A stretch of 64,000 nt of DNA from Polytrichum commune (lineage: Eukaryota > Streptophyta > Polytrichopsida > Polytrichales > Polytrichaceae): contig OX485805.1 of assembly GCA_950295325.1 (NCBI GenBank), forward strand, positions 25,781,501-25,845,500, given 5' to 3'. How positions within the stretch are numbered: position 1 is the stretch's first letter; the number at the start of each line of letters is the position of its first letter. The position numbers were made by a program, and so were the translations under genes. This document shows, piece by piece, positions 10,701 to 22,875 of this stretch. A model generated the notes under the pieces. It saw nothing but the letters and a program-made list of their open reading frames with translations, made no database searches and was not told the origin of the DNA.

Positions 10701-12203
10701 GATCCTTTTGTCTTTCTAAACTACAAACTCAAAGCAACCATAGTGGGGTCCATATACGTTTGTTTATGTTTAGGGTCAATAGTTGTGAAATTTGCCCACA
10801 ATCCTATACCTAGGTAAAGTGGTGGACAATCTTAGGTGTATGGCATCCATGGAAGTGGTTCATTAAAGAGGTGCAAAGCAAAGCACATGTATGACACTAA
10901 CATGAATTCCCACTACAATTTTGACATAGTCCACACTAATTATCGTAAAACTGTGTAGATTGTAACATCATTTTTTACACATACATATCCTTACATATTC
11001 TTTTAATGAACATATGTAGCCCGCCACATTCAACATGGTCAAAATATCTTCAAACCTTCTTGAAATAACTACATGATTTATCACTCTACAAAGATATAGT
11101 TCTAGAGATAACATCTACCGAATTAGTGTACTTGTCCCTTCGGCAATGGACATTCCAAAGTGCACCTCCCATAAAGGTGTCCCTCGGCAAAAGAGGCCAC
11201 CTATATTGTGCCATTCACAAAGGCCAAAGGCCAAAGAGACGTGAGGTTTCCTTCACTTAATATCAAACCGTAAACCCTTTATAAATATAAAGGGAGTTGA
11301 GTAAAAACTCAACCTTACATGTTTATCGCTTATCTTAAGTGAACCTCGTTACACTAGTTTAAGAATTTTGGTGCTACTACCGTAGAGGGTTCTCTATTTC
11401 GACACAAATAAGTTATTTCGTCCTCAAATTAGTTTGTCATGTGTCAATCTTTCATTAGTTAAGATCCTCTTGAATTCCATTTGGAAATTACATTCCAACA
11501 CTATGGAATAAAGAGTCTCTTATGGTATTGAGTTCAAACTAGTCAAATGTAATACTATAAAATGCTATTCTTTAGTTTCACCTTTTGGATGCATCCGGTT
11601 TGGCTATGGATTTGAGGCATGTATGTGCATTCACCCCATTTGGAAGAAAGGTATGCGCTTAATTAGAAACATGCCCTTGTAAGTTTGTGAGTACTTGATT
11701 AAACTCAATTGGCTCCCACTATATTGATAGAGGGTATCTTATGTTATTTATGGATTGAAACAGTGGTTAGCAAACCAATTGCATGTATAAAATACTTCAC
11801 TTCATGTTTTCACCTTTTGGATGGATGAATTTAACTCTTAAACTTCTAAGAACCCCTACATGGACCATGACATGTACAAAATTAACTCATGAACATTTGA
11901 GAGGCCCTATTCATGCCTCTCTCTCTCTCTCCATGCACAAAATGTGTATTTGAGCTACATACGTTCATTTTTAACCAATTACGTAAAAAATGACTCTGTT
12001 TAAACTGAGCTTTTTAACTTGACTGAACACCTTGATGTTATCAAAGACATGGGTTCATATACGCAACAATGCTACTCATTCATGTCACATGTGAGTGTGT
12101 TTTATTTTTCCCTTGACATAATCAATATAGAAGAATAAAGCACAAAGCCCAAAAGTACATAGTGTGTGTTTAGCCGTATATTTAGTAGCCCCTTGGTCTA
12201 ACT
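10701..12203. other. Intergenic; paired stem-loops at 11275-11313
   Basis: No gene was seen. Two adjacent inverted repeats stand out: CCCTTTATAAATATAAAGGG at 11275-11294 and GTTGAGTAAAAACTCAAC at 11296-11313. The first encloses a TATA-like string. Upstream (11120-11230) is a stretch of repeated GGCAAA/GGCCAAAGG words. It could be the remains of an LTR promoter region, but I found no paired LTR. Confidence 0.4.
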
Positions 12204-12590
12204 CAAGGCCGGTTCACATGGGGTCCCAAGTTCAAAGTCCCACTCATGTCAGCAAGTCCCAACTTTTGAGCCTTAGGAAACTATTAAATTTTGCTTTGTA
12301 TTCGTTATAGTCAAATCTTGAATTTTTTTATGCAAAAGCTTTCTCGGGACTTGTGTTCAGAGGTGGTCTAGCTTATTGCTTGACCCAACCCTCAACACAA
12401 ATCCCAAGCCTCACCTCCAAAATGTGTTGTCGTGTATGCATCCATGTCATTCTTACGACCTGGGACCTCATATGAAATGGTGAGTCCCAACTTCCACGCT
12501 CTCAATGGCTAATATTGCACAAATTGACCTCAAGTGACTTGGGACTTAGGATTTGAGACCCCCCCCCCCCCACCGTGAACATGCCCTTAT
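12204..12590 (-). mobile_element. TIR element, family C, copy 2
   Basis: The left end AAGGCCGGTTCACATGGGG and right end CACCGTGAACATGCCCTTA are inverted. The interior (words CAAGTCCCAAC, CCCTCAACACAAATCCCAAG, CCTCACCTCCAAAA) is the reverse complement of the element at 38654-39050. A long C-run sits close to the right end. Confidence 0.65.
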
Positions 12591-12617
12591 TACATGCATG
12601 CCACACATTGACACAAG

Positions 12618-12815
12618 AGATCCAATTGCTAGTTACAGATGAACATGTTGACTTTGAGAAATAACCGGTTGAAGTTCAAGACTTTAGGAAAAATCACCGA
12701 ACTTTAGAGAATATACCTCAAATCAATAAAGAAAAAATGGAAGATGTCAACTTGTAACCGGTTGGAATTGGAAACTCTAGGATCTCGACTGATTATGTCC
12801 AAAAATATTTTCAGG
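12618..12815 (+). repeat. Dispersed repeat family E, copy 1
   Basis: Shares a ~200-bp sequence (CTAGTTACAGATGAAC, AACCGGTTGAAGTTCAAGAC, TAACCGGTTGGAATTGGAAA, GATTATGTCCAAAAAT) with 21634-21850 and 22149-22345. It is non-coding and its nature is unknown. Confidence 0.7.
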
Positions 12816-13299
12816 CATTGATGCCGCAAAGCCATGGGCGGTTGTGGCCTTGGCTCCAAGGCATCACCTTTGGTGTAGAGGCACCCATAACCGATCACTT
12901 GAGAAAATATGCGCCCGATCTGGAGAAGTGTAAGGTGGTGCAAACATTTCCCATGCAAGATGATAGAAATTAGGAAGGACCGCAAATTTGTTGGCAATTT
13001 TATTTCTTAAATCATAATTACTGTGAATTTATGAAGCCAAAAAGTTGGCCCAAACATATTACCAATGTCCAGAGTTTGCCATAACCATTCATTTTAACCA
13101 CTCGTTTCTCCTCACTTCAACACTCAATACCAGGACATGTGCCATGGCACTATTGGTTCTGACATGATCAAAATTCAGTCCCAACCTCATTGAAATTCCG
13201 TTATTCTATAGATTGCCAATGGGTTCCTGATCGGATATAGGCGCCTCTGCTTATACATCCCCCAGTTTCCCACCCCCACTCACCAAGCCTTTATTGCAC
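12816..13299. other. Intergenic, nothing supported
   Basis: AT-rich upstream flank of the GH43 leader region. No feature was recognised. Confidence 0.4.
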
Positions 13300-15879
13300 G
13301 CAGAGAGCAGGATGACCGGGAGGTGGCCGGTCCAGGAACCGGAACGACAGGTGACCATCGTCCCCCCTCCGCCAGTAAGTACAGCCTCCCCTGGGTTGCC
13401 CTTTGCCCTTCGCAATGCTGTTGTTGTACGAAGAGTGGCAGCATCAACAACAACGCACAGAGGGTAGAGAGCGAGAGAGACAGGAAAGGGAGCGAAAGGA
13501 AAGGAAGCGCTGCAAGTGCTCTTTTCCTAACATCATTTGCATCGAATCGGCTCATCACGCTTCCCGGCCTGGTTGTCCGCGCGATTGATCTGGTGCCACT
13601 TTGTCCTTACTTTTACACCAACATTTTTGGTCCGGACAACCACTTGCGTGACCTGAGGTCATCGGTCGGCCTTTTACCGCTCTGCGGTGGTCCTCTATGA
13701 GAAATGAGACTGTAGCTTTTCCAGGTGTTAGCTTCCCTGTGGTTAAGGAGCCGGTGCGGTGCGGTTTTTGTTGTTAAGTTATGTCGGTTTCACCCCTGCC
13801 TCTCATCAGCAGGGCTTGAAGTTTTATCGTGTGGATTCCTTTAGGTGCGTGCATTATTGAGAGACCTCCTCGGCTAACTTAGGTTGGTTGAGAGCGTTGG
13901 GAATGGGAGGGAGGTGCAAGAGACGCTTAACTTAGTTCGGCATTTGTGGAAGTGCAATAGTGGCGGTGTTTGATTTTCCGATGCTCGGAGTTTCTCGTTT
14001 GTCACCTGCTTGTGTAAATTAGTCTTCATATTTGTGTTTCTCTGATTTTCTGTTCTTCTCTTAAGCCTCCATAGATAGGGAAGAAGTGAGCAGGAGCGGG
14101 AGATGTGATTGCATCTAAACTTGTTACGTGACTCTATATCCTTATTGGAGTCACATGGAAGAGCATTAGCGGTTTTTTGGATTCCGATGCTCGGAGTTTC
14201 GGACTAAGAGCTTGCTTAAATTAGTGCATATTTATGTTATTTGCTTTTCTTTGTTCCTCTTAAGCCTCCTTAGGAGCAGGAGCGGGAGACGTGATTGCCT
14301 CTTAAACTCGTTATGTGAATTTATCCTTATTGGAGTCACATGGAAGAGCAATAGCTGTGTTTGAGTTTTGATCTCCAATGCTCGGAATTTCGGGACTAAG
14401 ACGCTTGCTGGCGGTCTGGTTTGTCTAAATTAGTGTGCTTTTTTTTCTTTCTCTGTTCTACTTTTTCTCCTCTTAAGCCTCCATAGATAGGCAAGGAGTG
14501 AGCAGGAGCGGGAGATGTGATTGCCTCTTAAACTCGTCATGTGACTTGTATCCTTATTGGAGTCACATTGTGGTTTTCTTAGTGCTGGTCAATATATGAA
14601 AGGACAGTTAGAGTGTTCAGATTGTCATTCTCAATATCGAAATGAACTATCCATCTGTGCAGAGCCTTCTCGTCGTTTGAGTCTCTCCTTATTATTTATA
14701 ATTCTTCCTATTCAAGTCCAGAGCCTTGCTTTTCGAAGCTCTTTCCTATGGAGGGATTGGCGAAAGGCTAAAGTTTCCTCTCTTACATTTCGAAGCTTTC
14801 GGAGCCTCGCTCGAGTTGAATAATTGCGGGAGGACTAATAGTCCCTCGACCTTCAGCGTTGCGTACAGATTGATCAAGTTTGTCATACGATTACACTTGA
14901 AACTGCGAAATCAGGTGTAAATCAATATTTGAGATCGATGAATCTTGTCTAGTTTCTGTTACCATCTTAAAGTAGCCCCTGTATTCCCTGCTTTTGGCTT
15001 CTTCAACTTGTCTTACTTGCATTCATAATTTGCACATAATTTGCACATTTTTACGATTTCTTGCGGCCAATATTATGTGGCTCGATTTGCAGCACTACAC
15101 TCCTAAATGAGGGAATGAAATGTGCTTTTGTTCGACAGCACCGTGTGTTACCACCTTCCTTTCATCCATATTTAGTTACCTGCTGACTTTCCCCCTGGAT
15201 CTCGCCATTTTTAAAGAATGATGACTTTGAGCCATTAAACGACTCGCTGATATTCTGAGATAATTTTAAATTATCGACACAGACAAACTTGTTTACAAGT
15301 AGCAAGAGAGTCATTCTCATGTGGAGTCAAGCAGCGGTCTATCGTCACGAATTGCCTACCAATCATCAGGACTCCTTGGAGATTCAATCCAGACTGGGAG
15401 AGGTATACAGAATCGTTATTATTTCAGCACTCATAGCATGTAATTGCTTATTTATCTATCACTGTTTTGGGTTGCGTAACTTTCCAAGTGGACCGTGCCG
15501 TCTAGTACACCGTATAAACCTTTTTGTCCAGATATGGCATTCCATTGACATTATAAAGGTCGGTTTTCAAAGTCTTGTGCAAATTGATTGATTGATGTGC
15601 AGAATTGTGGCATGATTGCTGTCGAAATTCCAATTATCATGTTATTTCTACGGCACTGTATTCTATCGCAGTAGGAGATCAAGAACATGCCAATTTATGT
15701 GTGCTGGTTCGGACCTATAAATGATTTATTTTTTACTCGTCATGTGAATTGTGATGTAGGTGGAGACAATGATGTGTGGGTCTTCTCACGTTAAATGATT
15801 TGGCTTTCACTTATGATGAAGGCTACTAATACTGTCTAGGCTGAAGTGAGGTAGAAATAAACCTAAAAATCTGGATGAC
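13300..15879 (+). promoter_or_regulatory. Probable promoter and spliced 5' leader of the GH43 gene
   Basis: GC and CpG rise sharply at 13300-13700, as at plant transcription starts. A good donor (CCAGTAAGTAC) lies at 13375 and another donor-like site (GAGAGGTATAC) near 15400, so untranslated exons at about 13300-13374 and 15280-15400 are plausible. No coding exon before the ATG at 15880 is convincing; an in-frame TGA lies at 15847. The ORF at 13323-13700 has no known motif and I treat it as leader. Exon borders here are inferred. Confidence 0.4.
13920..14575 (+). repeat. ~200-bp tandem repeat, three degenerate units, in GH43 leader
   Basis: The words GATGCTCGGAGTTTC (about 13979, 14186 and 14378), CTTAAGCCTCC and GGAGCGGGAGA recur with spacings of about 206 and 192 bp. 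TTATTGGAGTCACATGGAAG recurs similarly. Three imperfect head-to-tail units. Confidence 0.8.
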
Positions 15880-18316
15880 ATGATTACAATGTCACACAGG
15901 TTGTTAAGAACCTGCAACAAGTGCTGGTTATCAACCTTACTGTGGTCACTGGCTGGCTGGCTTGTATTTCTTCAAATTTACCATACGCTGTTCCCCTCTA
16001 GCACACACCTTCCAGAGCCTCAGGACGTATGGCAGAAGGAATCACTTAAACTTTTTCCTGATGTCTACCCTGATATGATGGTGGATCGACCAGAGATGGT
16101 CGCCAGCCAGGGGAAGGTTGGCCATCCAATGAAGAAAGTCCCAACAAAATTAGATGCGAATGTTTCTGGAGTGGTTGCTACACTCAGGAATAAAACAAGG
16201 GAGAGGGCTGAGGAGGAAGCTAAAGAGAAAGCAGCCCTTAAAAAGCTAGCTTTATTATTTCCAGGTTCAGAGTTATCCATGGATGGATCAAAGAACAATA
16301 TCAGTGAGAAGGGGTTTTATTACCCAGGTAGAGTGTGGCGGGATGTCGATGGTAAGCCTATTCAAGCACACGGTGGAGGCGTATTATATGTTGCAGAAAC
16401 CAGAACATTTTACTGGTATGGGGAAAACAAAGGTGGACCTACGTATCATCTAAGCAAGCGTGGAACAGCTCGAGTAAGTTGCCTTAGAAGTCATTAATTC
16501 TATTGCAAGTCATTGCACAATTGTGGTGTTTGTGAGAATTTATTGTCTTGAATAGTTCTAGGAGGAAAGTATTGCAAGTGGTTTTGCAATCTTCTTTCCT
16601 GGATTAGCTCTCTCTCTTGATACTTATTTTGTTGTTTACTGGTTACCTATATATTTGTAAGTGTTGTCTGAAACACGATGCTTACAAGGATATTTCTAAC
16701 AAGTTTGTTGGACCTCCTCTTCGTGTCCAATTGTAGGTGGATGTGTTGGGCATAAGCTGCTACTCATCCAAGGATCTTTGGGCATGGAAATTTGAAGGCC
16801 TTGCCCTTAAGCCTGAAAAGAAGGACAAGAGCAGTGATCTGTACCTTACAAATGTGGTGGAGCGACCGAAGGTCATATACAACGAGCGGACAAAGCACTA
16901 TGTAATGTGGATGCACATTGATAATGCAAACTATTCTAAGGCTGCAGTTGGTGTGGCTATCAGCACACAGCCAGAAGGCCCCTTTGATTACCTTGGAAGT
17001 AAAAGACCTCATAGCTGTGATAGCCGGGACATGACAATCTTCAAAGATGATAATGGAGATGCATACATCATATATTCCTCACAAACCAACAGTGAGTTGC
17101 ATATAGGTATGCACCAAATGTATGCAAATATTTATGGCAGATATGCTCTTGTGTTGCACTTCCTGATGTGTAACTAGGTGTTATTTACAAGAGTCCATTT
17201 GTGCAATGTTTAGACTATGATATGATTAATCACCTCATTGCTCAAACTTCAAAGCAGAACTCTTGTTACAAAGGTACTAGAGTGCAGATTGCAGCTAATA
17301 TGAATGTTACAAGTGGATGATATTCTGAACATGGTAGTAAGAGTGAAAGTGTTTGGGATATAGCTCTGAAGTAGTCCACTTCCTACTTTCTGTTCAGGAT
17401 CGATATCTGTGCTAGTCTTTTTCTTTTGACTCGACTTATTGCTGCTCACACAAGTCATTCTATACAGGGACACTGACAGAGGACTACATGGATGTGGTTG
17501 AGAGGGGAATGAAAAGGATATTAATCAAGCAACATCGAGAAGCTCCAGCAGTATTCAAGCACCAGAATATTTATTACATGGTGACTTCTGGATGTACTGG
17601 TTGGAACCCAAATAGTGCTGAAGTACATGCTGCTGAGTCAATGATGGGATCATGGGAAACATTGGGAGATCCTTGTGTGGGAGGAGATGAGGAATTCCGG
17701 GCATTCACCTTTTTCTCACAAGGATCGTTTGTGCTGCCTCTACCTGGCTTACCGAACATTTTCATATTTCTTGCGGACAGGTGTGTTTCACTATCTATTC
17801 TCCTCTTCTGTAGCTGCTGGAACTTCCATAACAATATAGTTGGTGTTGTGTGTTGCCTTCTGATTTGTGGAATTCGATCATAAATAATGCTTTATAGGTG
17901 TCAGTGTCTGCACTCATCCAAGTAACCCAGGTGCACCAGATCCTTGGAGGCATTCTGTTCAATTCCAATAACTTTAGCATGGGACAATCCTGCGTCAAAT
18001 ACATTTTATTCTAGTCATATGAATATTCTTGGTACTGAATTTTTGAAGGCCCGCCCACTGGTGCTTGATACGTTGAAGACACTCAGTAAAGTTCAAATTG
18101 CTGATATGAAAAATCACATTTGTATGCAGATGGCGGCCAGCAAATCTCAGAGACTCAAGGTATATCTGGTTACCATTGACGATGGATGGACCAGTTGACC
18201 AGCCCATAGATAAATCCTTCAAATTCCCACCATGGCAACGGGTGTCCATTCACTGGCAAAACCGATGGAAGCTTCCCCCAGGCTGGGATATTCCTCAGCG
18301 TCGGCGACTTCTCTGA
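15880..18316 (+). CDS. GH43-like glycosidase, type II membrane protein (exo-beta-1,3-galactosidase-like)
   Basis: Four coding exons join in phase: 15880-16473, 16737-17106, 17468-17780 and 18130-18316, giving 487 aa. All introns are GT-AG (263, 361 and 349 bp). Residues 15-34 form one membrane segment after a short basic N-terminus (signal anchor), followed by a Lys/Glu-rich stem (about 100-125) and a five-bladed-propeller-type catalytic region. Family landmarks: HGGGVLY, WYGENKGGP, CYSSKDLW, ERPKVIYN, YVMWMHID, SRDMTIFKDD (Asp296, likely pKa modulator), QHREAPAVF (Glu346, likely acid), YYMVTSGCTGW, and near the end SRYIWLPL and WQRVSIHWQNRWKLP. This matches plant Golgi GH43 proteins (Arabidopsis GH43A/GH43B type), which trim beta-1,3-galactan of arabinogalactan proteins. 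The start could also be Met4. In-frame TGA at 15847 blocks extension. Function follows from family; substrate is not shown. Confidence 0.9.
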
Positions 18317-18939
18317 ATGTGGGCCATTTCACCAACAGTGTACTATACTTGGAACTTAATTTATGGGCAAGGATCCCATTTTTCTGATCTGGTGATCAAA
18401 TTTCTAATATTGATCTCTAGGTTACCTGAATCCTTGGCAATACGCCAGCATCCGAGGCACACATTCCCATTTATTTGCAGACAGGAAGCCAGGATGGGGG
18501 CAAGATATAGACTGAGCAGGACAAATTGGTTGCCTCTTGCAATTGATGTCCAGCTGAAGCAAGAGCTGGTGAAAATTTGCATAAGAACAGCACCTTGAAA
18601 TACAAGTATTGAGAACTGCTGCTGTTCAAGCAGCACATTGCACATTGTACATTACTCGTTCTCCACATGGACTTTCTTCTGATCTGCAGTGTCATCTCAA
18701 AGACCTCTCAGAGGTACGCTCCAAGTAATCCATTCTGAACTTGGTTTCCTGTTAAGAATTCATTGCACCTTCTATCACAATGGTGCAATATTCGATAGGA
18801 TTAGTTCACACCAAGGTGGGATGTCCTTTGTTGCAACACTGATAGAAGGTGTTAAGGATTCTTAACTAGAATTAAGTGCTTCAGGATGTGGAGGGGGAGT
18901 TGTCTGTGTGTGGCAGTTCTATCTCATTTGTCTCATATG

Positions 18940-20600
18940 CAGGTGGTTAAGGATTTGAAAGGGCAAACACTGAGTGCTCCTCATCTCCCAAGGTTTCGCT
19001 CCTACTCTCCTGCTTTGCACGGAACTCACCAAATTAGTAGTGCACATTTCGCTGAAAAGTGTCCATTAGTACATGGACCTCTTCAAGAGGAGCCTTGGGA
19101 ACTGTAAGAGAAATCGCATGTCTATCATAGTAATCCAGTTTGATTCAAGCCAGGCAAATGTGCACGCACATAACTTGCCAAATTGCCAGTGCACGATCTG
19201 CTGAAAAGGTGTCCAGTGGTGACATCTTTAAGGCAACTACTAGACTGGAAGAGGAAGTTGGAAGTTGAGGACCATGGAAGGAAGAGCCTTGGGGTATTGT
19301 AAAGACATAGTTTCTCTATCATTACAATTTAGCTTGATACAAGCCAGGCAAAGTGCACTAAACTTGCCAATTAGCAGTGCACGATTTGCTGAAAGTGTCC
19401 CATTATTGCATATGTGGTGCAGTGGACATTTATCTTCAAGACTGGAACAGGAAGTTGGAAATTGGGAAACATGGAAAGAGGAGCCTTGGGGAAAAGTAAG
19501 AAACAAATCTCTGTCATAACAATTAATTTTGATACATGCAAGGCAGAAAGAACATAGAATTTGCCAAATAGCCGGTGCACAGTTTGCAAAAAGTGTCCAT
19601 GATTGCATGAGGTGCAGTGGACATCTTTAAAACGGGAACAAGTTGGAAGCTGAGAAACAGGGAATACGGAAGCTTTCAGCAATCGTAGAGACATTCCTCA
19701 ATCATAACCATCCCATTTGATAAAAGCCAGGCAAAGAGTGCACATAACTTGCTAAATCACCAGTGCACAATTTGCAGTAAATGTCCATTAGTGCATCTGA
19801 TGCAGTGGACATCTTTCAGGCCACTTGTAAGCCTGGCGTGGCAAGTTGGAAGCTGAGAACCAGGGAAAGAGGAGACGATCCTCTCATATTCCAGTCAAGT
19901 TCGATACAACCTATATGGAAAATGCTTTAAAATTAGCCATAGACATCTTCAAGATCGCTCCAAGATTGGAATATGAAGCTGGAAAGTGAGAAACATGGAA
20001 AGAGGAGCATCAAGGAATTGTAGGAAACATTTCTATATCATGACAATGAAGTTTGATGCAAGAACTCGCCAACCCGTGCCCAGTTTGTTGGAAATGTCCA
20101 GTACGGCATATGGTGCGGAGGACATCTCTAGGATCACATCTGAGACTTGACATGAAGTTGGAGATTGACAAACATGGAAAGAGGAAGCCTTGGGGAATTG
20201 TAGAGACATTTGTCCATCATAACAATTCAGTCTGACACAAGCAAGAGGCAGCTGTGCTTTGGCCAATGCCATGAAAAGGAAGCATGCGCATTGCAATATA
20301 GAAAGAGAAGATGTAACTATGATTGATTATGACAAACAATTGAAGAACAATTGAAGTGGGTGGTTGAGAAGCAAGGGATGAGGAGCCGTTGGGGATCGTG
20401 GAGATATTTCTCTATCATAACAATTGAGTTTGATACAAGCCAGGCAGAAGCGCTTTGGCGAATTAAAATGGAAAATGAAGCATGAGAGTGCATACATTTA
20501 ATGAAAGTGCTGAGAAGACTTTGAAAAGAAGAGGAAAACGTGTGACTATGATTGATTATGGAAACAATAGTGTGCTTGGGGGAGTTGAGGCAACACTCAA
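18940..20600 (+). repeat. Tandem array of ~150-200-bp units downstream of GH43
   Basis: Eight or nine degenerate head-to-tail units. Each carries TTTGATACAAGCCAGGCAAA, then a ...TTGCCAAAT...AGTGCAC word, AAAAGTGTCCATTAGTGCAT, GTGCAGTGGACATCTTT, GGAAGTTGGAA and GAAACATGGAAAGAGGAGCC. The first word recurs near 19139, 19332, 19529, 19715, 19899, 20050, 20229 and 20429, so the period varies from about 150 to 200. Both strands carry overlapping open frames of 60-120 codons that simply mirror the repeat, so I do not call genes. It starts about 600 bp after the GH43 stop. Confidence 0.85.
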
Positions 20601-21237
20601 AAATCCCAAAATGTAAACCGGAAACACTTGAGGTTGTCAAACAGCTGTAAAGGACGACCTCTGGATGTGGCTATCGTACACTCTTGATGGGAAAATGTAT
20701 CAACTATAAGCCCTCTTTCTAAAGGGGGGGTGGTGGTGGGGGAGGGGGGGTTTCTCAAGTGAAAAACTGGAAAAATCGAACTGTAGGAATTACAGTAGGC
20801 ACAAGCAAAATCAAGTTGGGAAACGGAAGGAGTGGGGGGGAAGGATTTTTTCATAATCTTTTTACAGCAGAAGCTCCGAGTGAGTGAACCCGTCGTCATC
20901 TTCTTCAAGTTAGCAGCCGCCCTGGATTTAACGAAGTGCCGTTCAGCGAAGCGCATGTTGGATTCCAGAAGAGCTCCGAAGGACTGCTGGTGTCCATGTG
21001 CCAGATGCTATTGGCAAAAGCACTGCCGCTCTCAACCTGAGCCAACGCAAACCCATATATCCTCATCAAACTTCAGTCTGGTCAAACTGCGGCGCTTTCG
21101 TTTCATAAAATATTGAAATCAGTCCATGATTAGTCACGTTTGCCCTTGAGTTTAGTAGGTACAAAAACAATCACCAAAAACACTATGTGAATCCTGATTT
21201 TACAATAGAAGGAATGGAAGATGTCGTGCACTATTTC
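20601..21237. other. Intergenic; short open frames of doubtful status
   Basis: A GC-richer patch at 20860-21090 has an ATG-started minus frame of 119 codons (20956-20597) and a plus frame of 94 codons over the same DNA. Neither has a known motif. Could be a short exon of an unseen gene or chance. Confidence 0.3.
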
Positions 21238-21473
21238 TACCACACTCATTATCCCAACTAGTGCGTGTTACTATCCCGAGTTTTGCAGTGCTCTAACTGT
21301 TTAATGAGAATGTAATATTTTACCAAGCAAAGTCATTTATGTGCTGTAATGTCTGCACAACCTATTGAGCTTTCGTTACTAAAAAATGATACCCTAAGTA
21401 AGACATTATTGCACTGCGTAACTCTGAATAGTAACACACACTAATCAGGATAATCAGTATAGCTAAGGTTCGG
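21238..21473 (+). mobile_element. MITE family B, copy 1
   Basis: The left end (CACACTCATTATCCCAACTA, GTGCGTGTTACTAT) and right end (GTAACACACACTAATCAGGA, TAATCAGTATAGC) are inverted. The interior (TTTAATGAGAATGTAATAT, ACCAAGCAAAGTCATTTATG) is shared with the copy at 63338-63563. Length is about 235 bp. Confidence 0.75.
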
Positions 21474-21633
21474 TCTCGATTATTCCAATGCCACCCACTT
21501 GAATGCTGGGGGTTTTGATGTGAGCAGTGGCCCGCTATTCTAGTGTGGTCACCCACTATTCCATGGGGGCCCCCCCCCCCCCCCCCCACCCTCTAGACTT
21601 GGAGGTTCCCATTAAAGTCGATGAACAGGGAGA

Positions 21634-21850
21634 GCCGATCACTAGTTACAGATGAACCAGTTGAGTTTGAGAAACAACCGATCGAAGTTCAAAACTCCAG
21701 GAAAAATTACCCATCACTTTAGAGGAATGTATGGAACATACCTCACATGAATGAAGAATGACCAGAAGATCTCTAACATGTAACCCAGTTGGACTTGGAA
21801 ACACTAGGATTTTGACCGATTATGCCCAAAAATCTCCCCAAACACTGATT
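21634..21850 (+). repeat. Dispersed repeat family E, copy 2
   Basis: Same sequence as 12618-12815 (CACTAGTTACAGATGAACC ... GACCGATTATGCCCAAAAAT). A C-run of about 19 bases lies just before it (21569-21588). Confidence 0.7.
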
Positions 21851-22148
21851 GGAGTCCCATGTGGCAGTTGAAAATACTTTTCCACCTTCTATGATGAAGT
21901 AAACTCTTCATCATTTCTTAAAGGTGGGTTGTAAATTCTTAGGGGCATGGGCCAGCATTGGCATCCGAACCCACTTTAGGAAGTAGGGCAGCTCTCTCTC
22001 TGGTGGAGGTTGCCATAATATTCCCCTTGATGTTGAAGTAAGAGCGGGTTACCCACTCTCTTTATAATAGTTGCCTTTATTTAGCAGTCTTGTGACTCAC
22101 ACACTCTTACTATCACATGTGGGAGAGTTTGAATGGTTACAAACAATG

Positions 22149-22345
22149 AATGGGAAGAACCAATCGCCAGTTACAGATGAACCAGTCGAAGTTCAAGATT
22201 TCAGGAAAATTACCCATCGTTTTAGAGGAATCCATGGAATATGCCTCAAATTAGTGAAGAAAACCGAAAGATCACAACATGTAACCGGTTGGATTTGGAA
22301 ATACTAGGATCTTGACCGATTATGTCCAGGAACCTCCCTGGTTAA
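22149..22345 (+). repeat. Dispersed repeat family E, copy 3
   Basis: Third copy (GCCAGTTACAGATGAACC ... TGTAACCGGTTGGATTTGG ... GACCGATTATGTCCAGGAA), only 300 bp from copy 2 and in the same orientation. Confidence 0.7.
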
Positions 22346-22875
22346 GAATGTAATCAAGGCAATACAACCAGACTAGTTCTTTTGCTTTACTATATGATTT
22401 CTAATCCATGTTCACGTGCTCTCTTTTTCAATTATGGGCAGAATAAAAGACTACGAACGTTTTCTGAAGATGACTTGCTAGGAAAGTGGGTGTGCATGTG
22501 AGGGTCACCCACTCTTCGTTTTCCCGAATAGTGACCCACTCTTGAAGAGTGGGTTGGGTAGAGCACGGGGAGAGCCCCTTATTGCCATCTGAAGGTCACT
22601 TCATTCATTAGATTCTCTATCATGGATTGTTTGTGAAGGCCATAGAAATGCTTTCCCATTAATTTGACCTTATTGATGACATTTGGTTCATGGGTGAGAG
22701 CGGAGGATGTGGAAAGTAACCCTATGGAAGACTCATGGTAAGCATCAGAATGCCATTACTTGACTGTTTTGAAGGTTGGTCTGTCAAATGCAATACAGCC
22801 CACTTGACGACCATTCGTATCACTAGTTCAGACCAATTTAGACCATATGCATAAATTCTCAGACGTTTTGAATAC

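Noticed and set aside
11275-11313. Rho-independent-type terminator
   Set aside because: This is plant nuclear DNA; the stem-loops are reported only as structure.
13323-13700. 125-codon plus-strand ORF in a GC-rich stretch, with an overlapping 92-codon minus ORF
   Set aside because: No recognisable motif; Ser/Arg/Cys-rich composition follows the GC-rich leader, a donor-like site lies inside it, and the opposite strand is open too.
18471-20640. Many overlapping ORFs on both strands (60-120 codons)
   Set aside because: They recur with the tandem unit and have no conserved protein reading; by-products of the array.
20597-20956. 119-codon minus-strand ORF starting MRFAERHFVKSRAAAN
   Set aside because: No domain, runs into a low-complexity poly-Pro/Thr tract, and has no supporting exons. 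Left as doubtful, not called.
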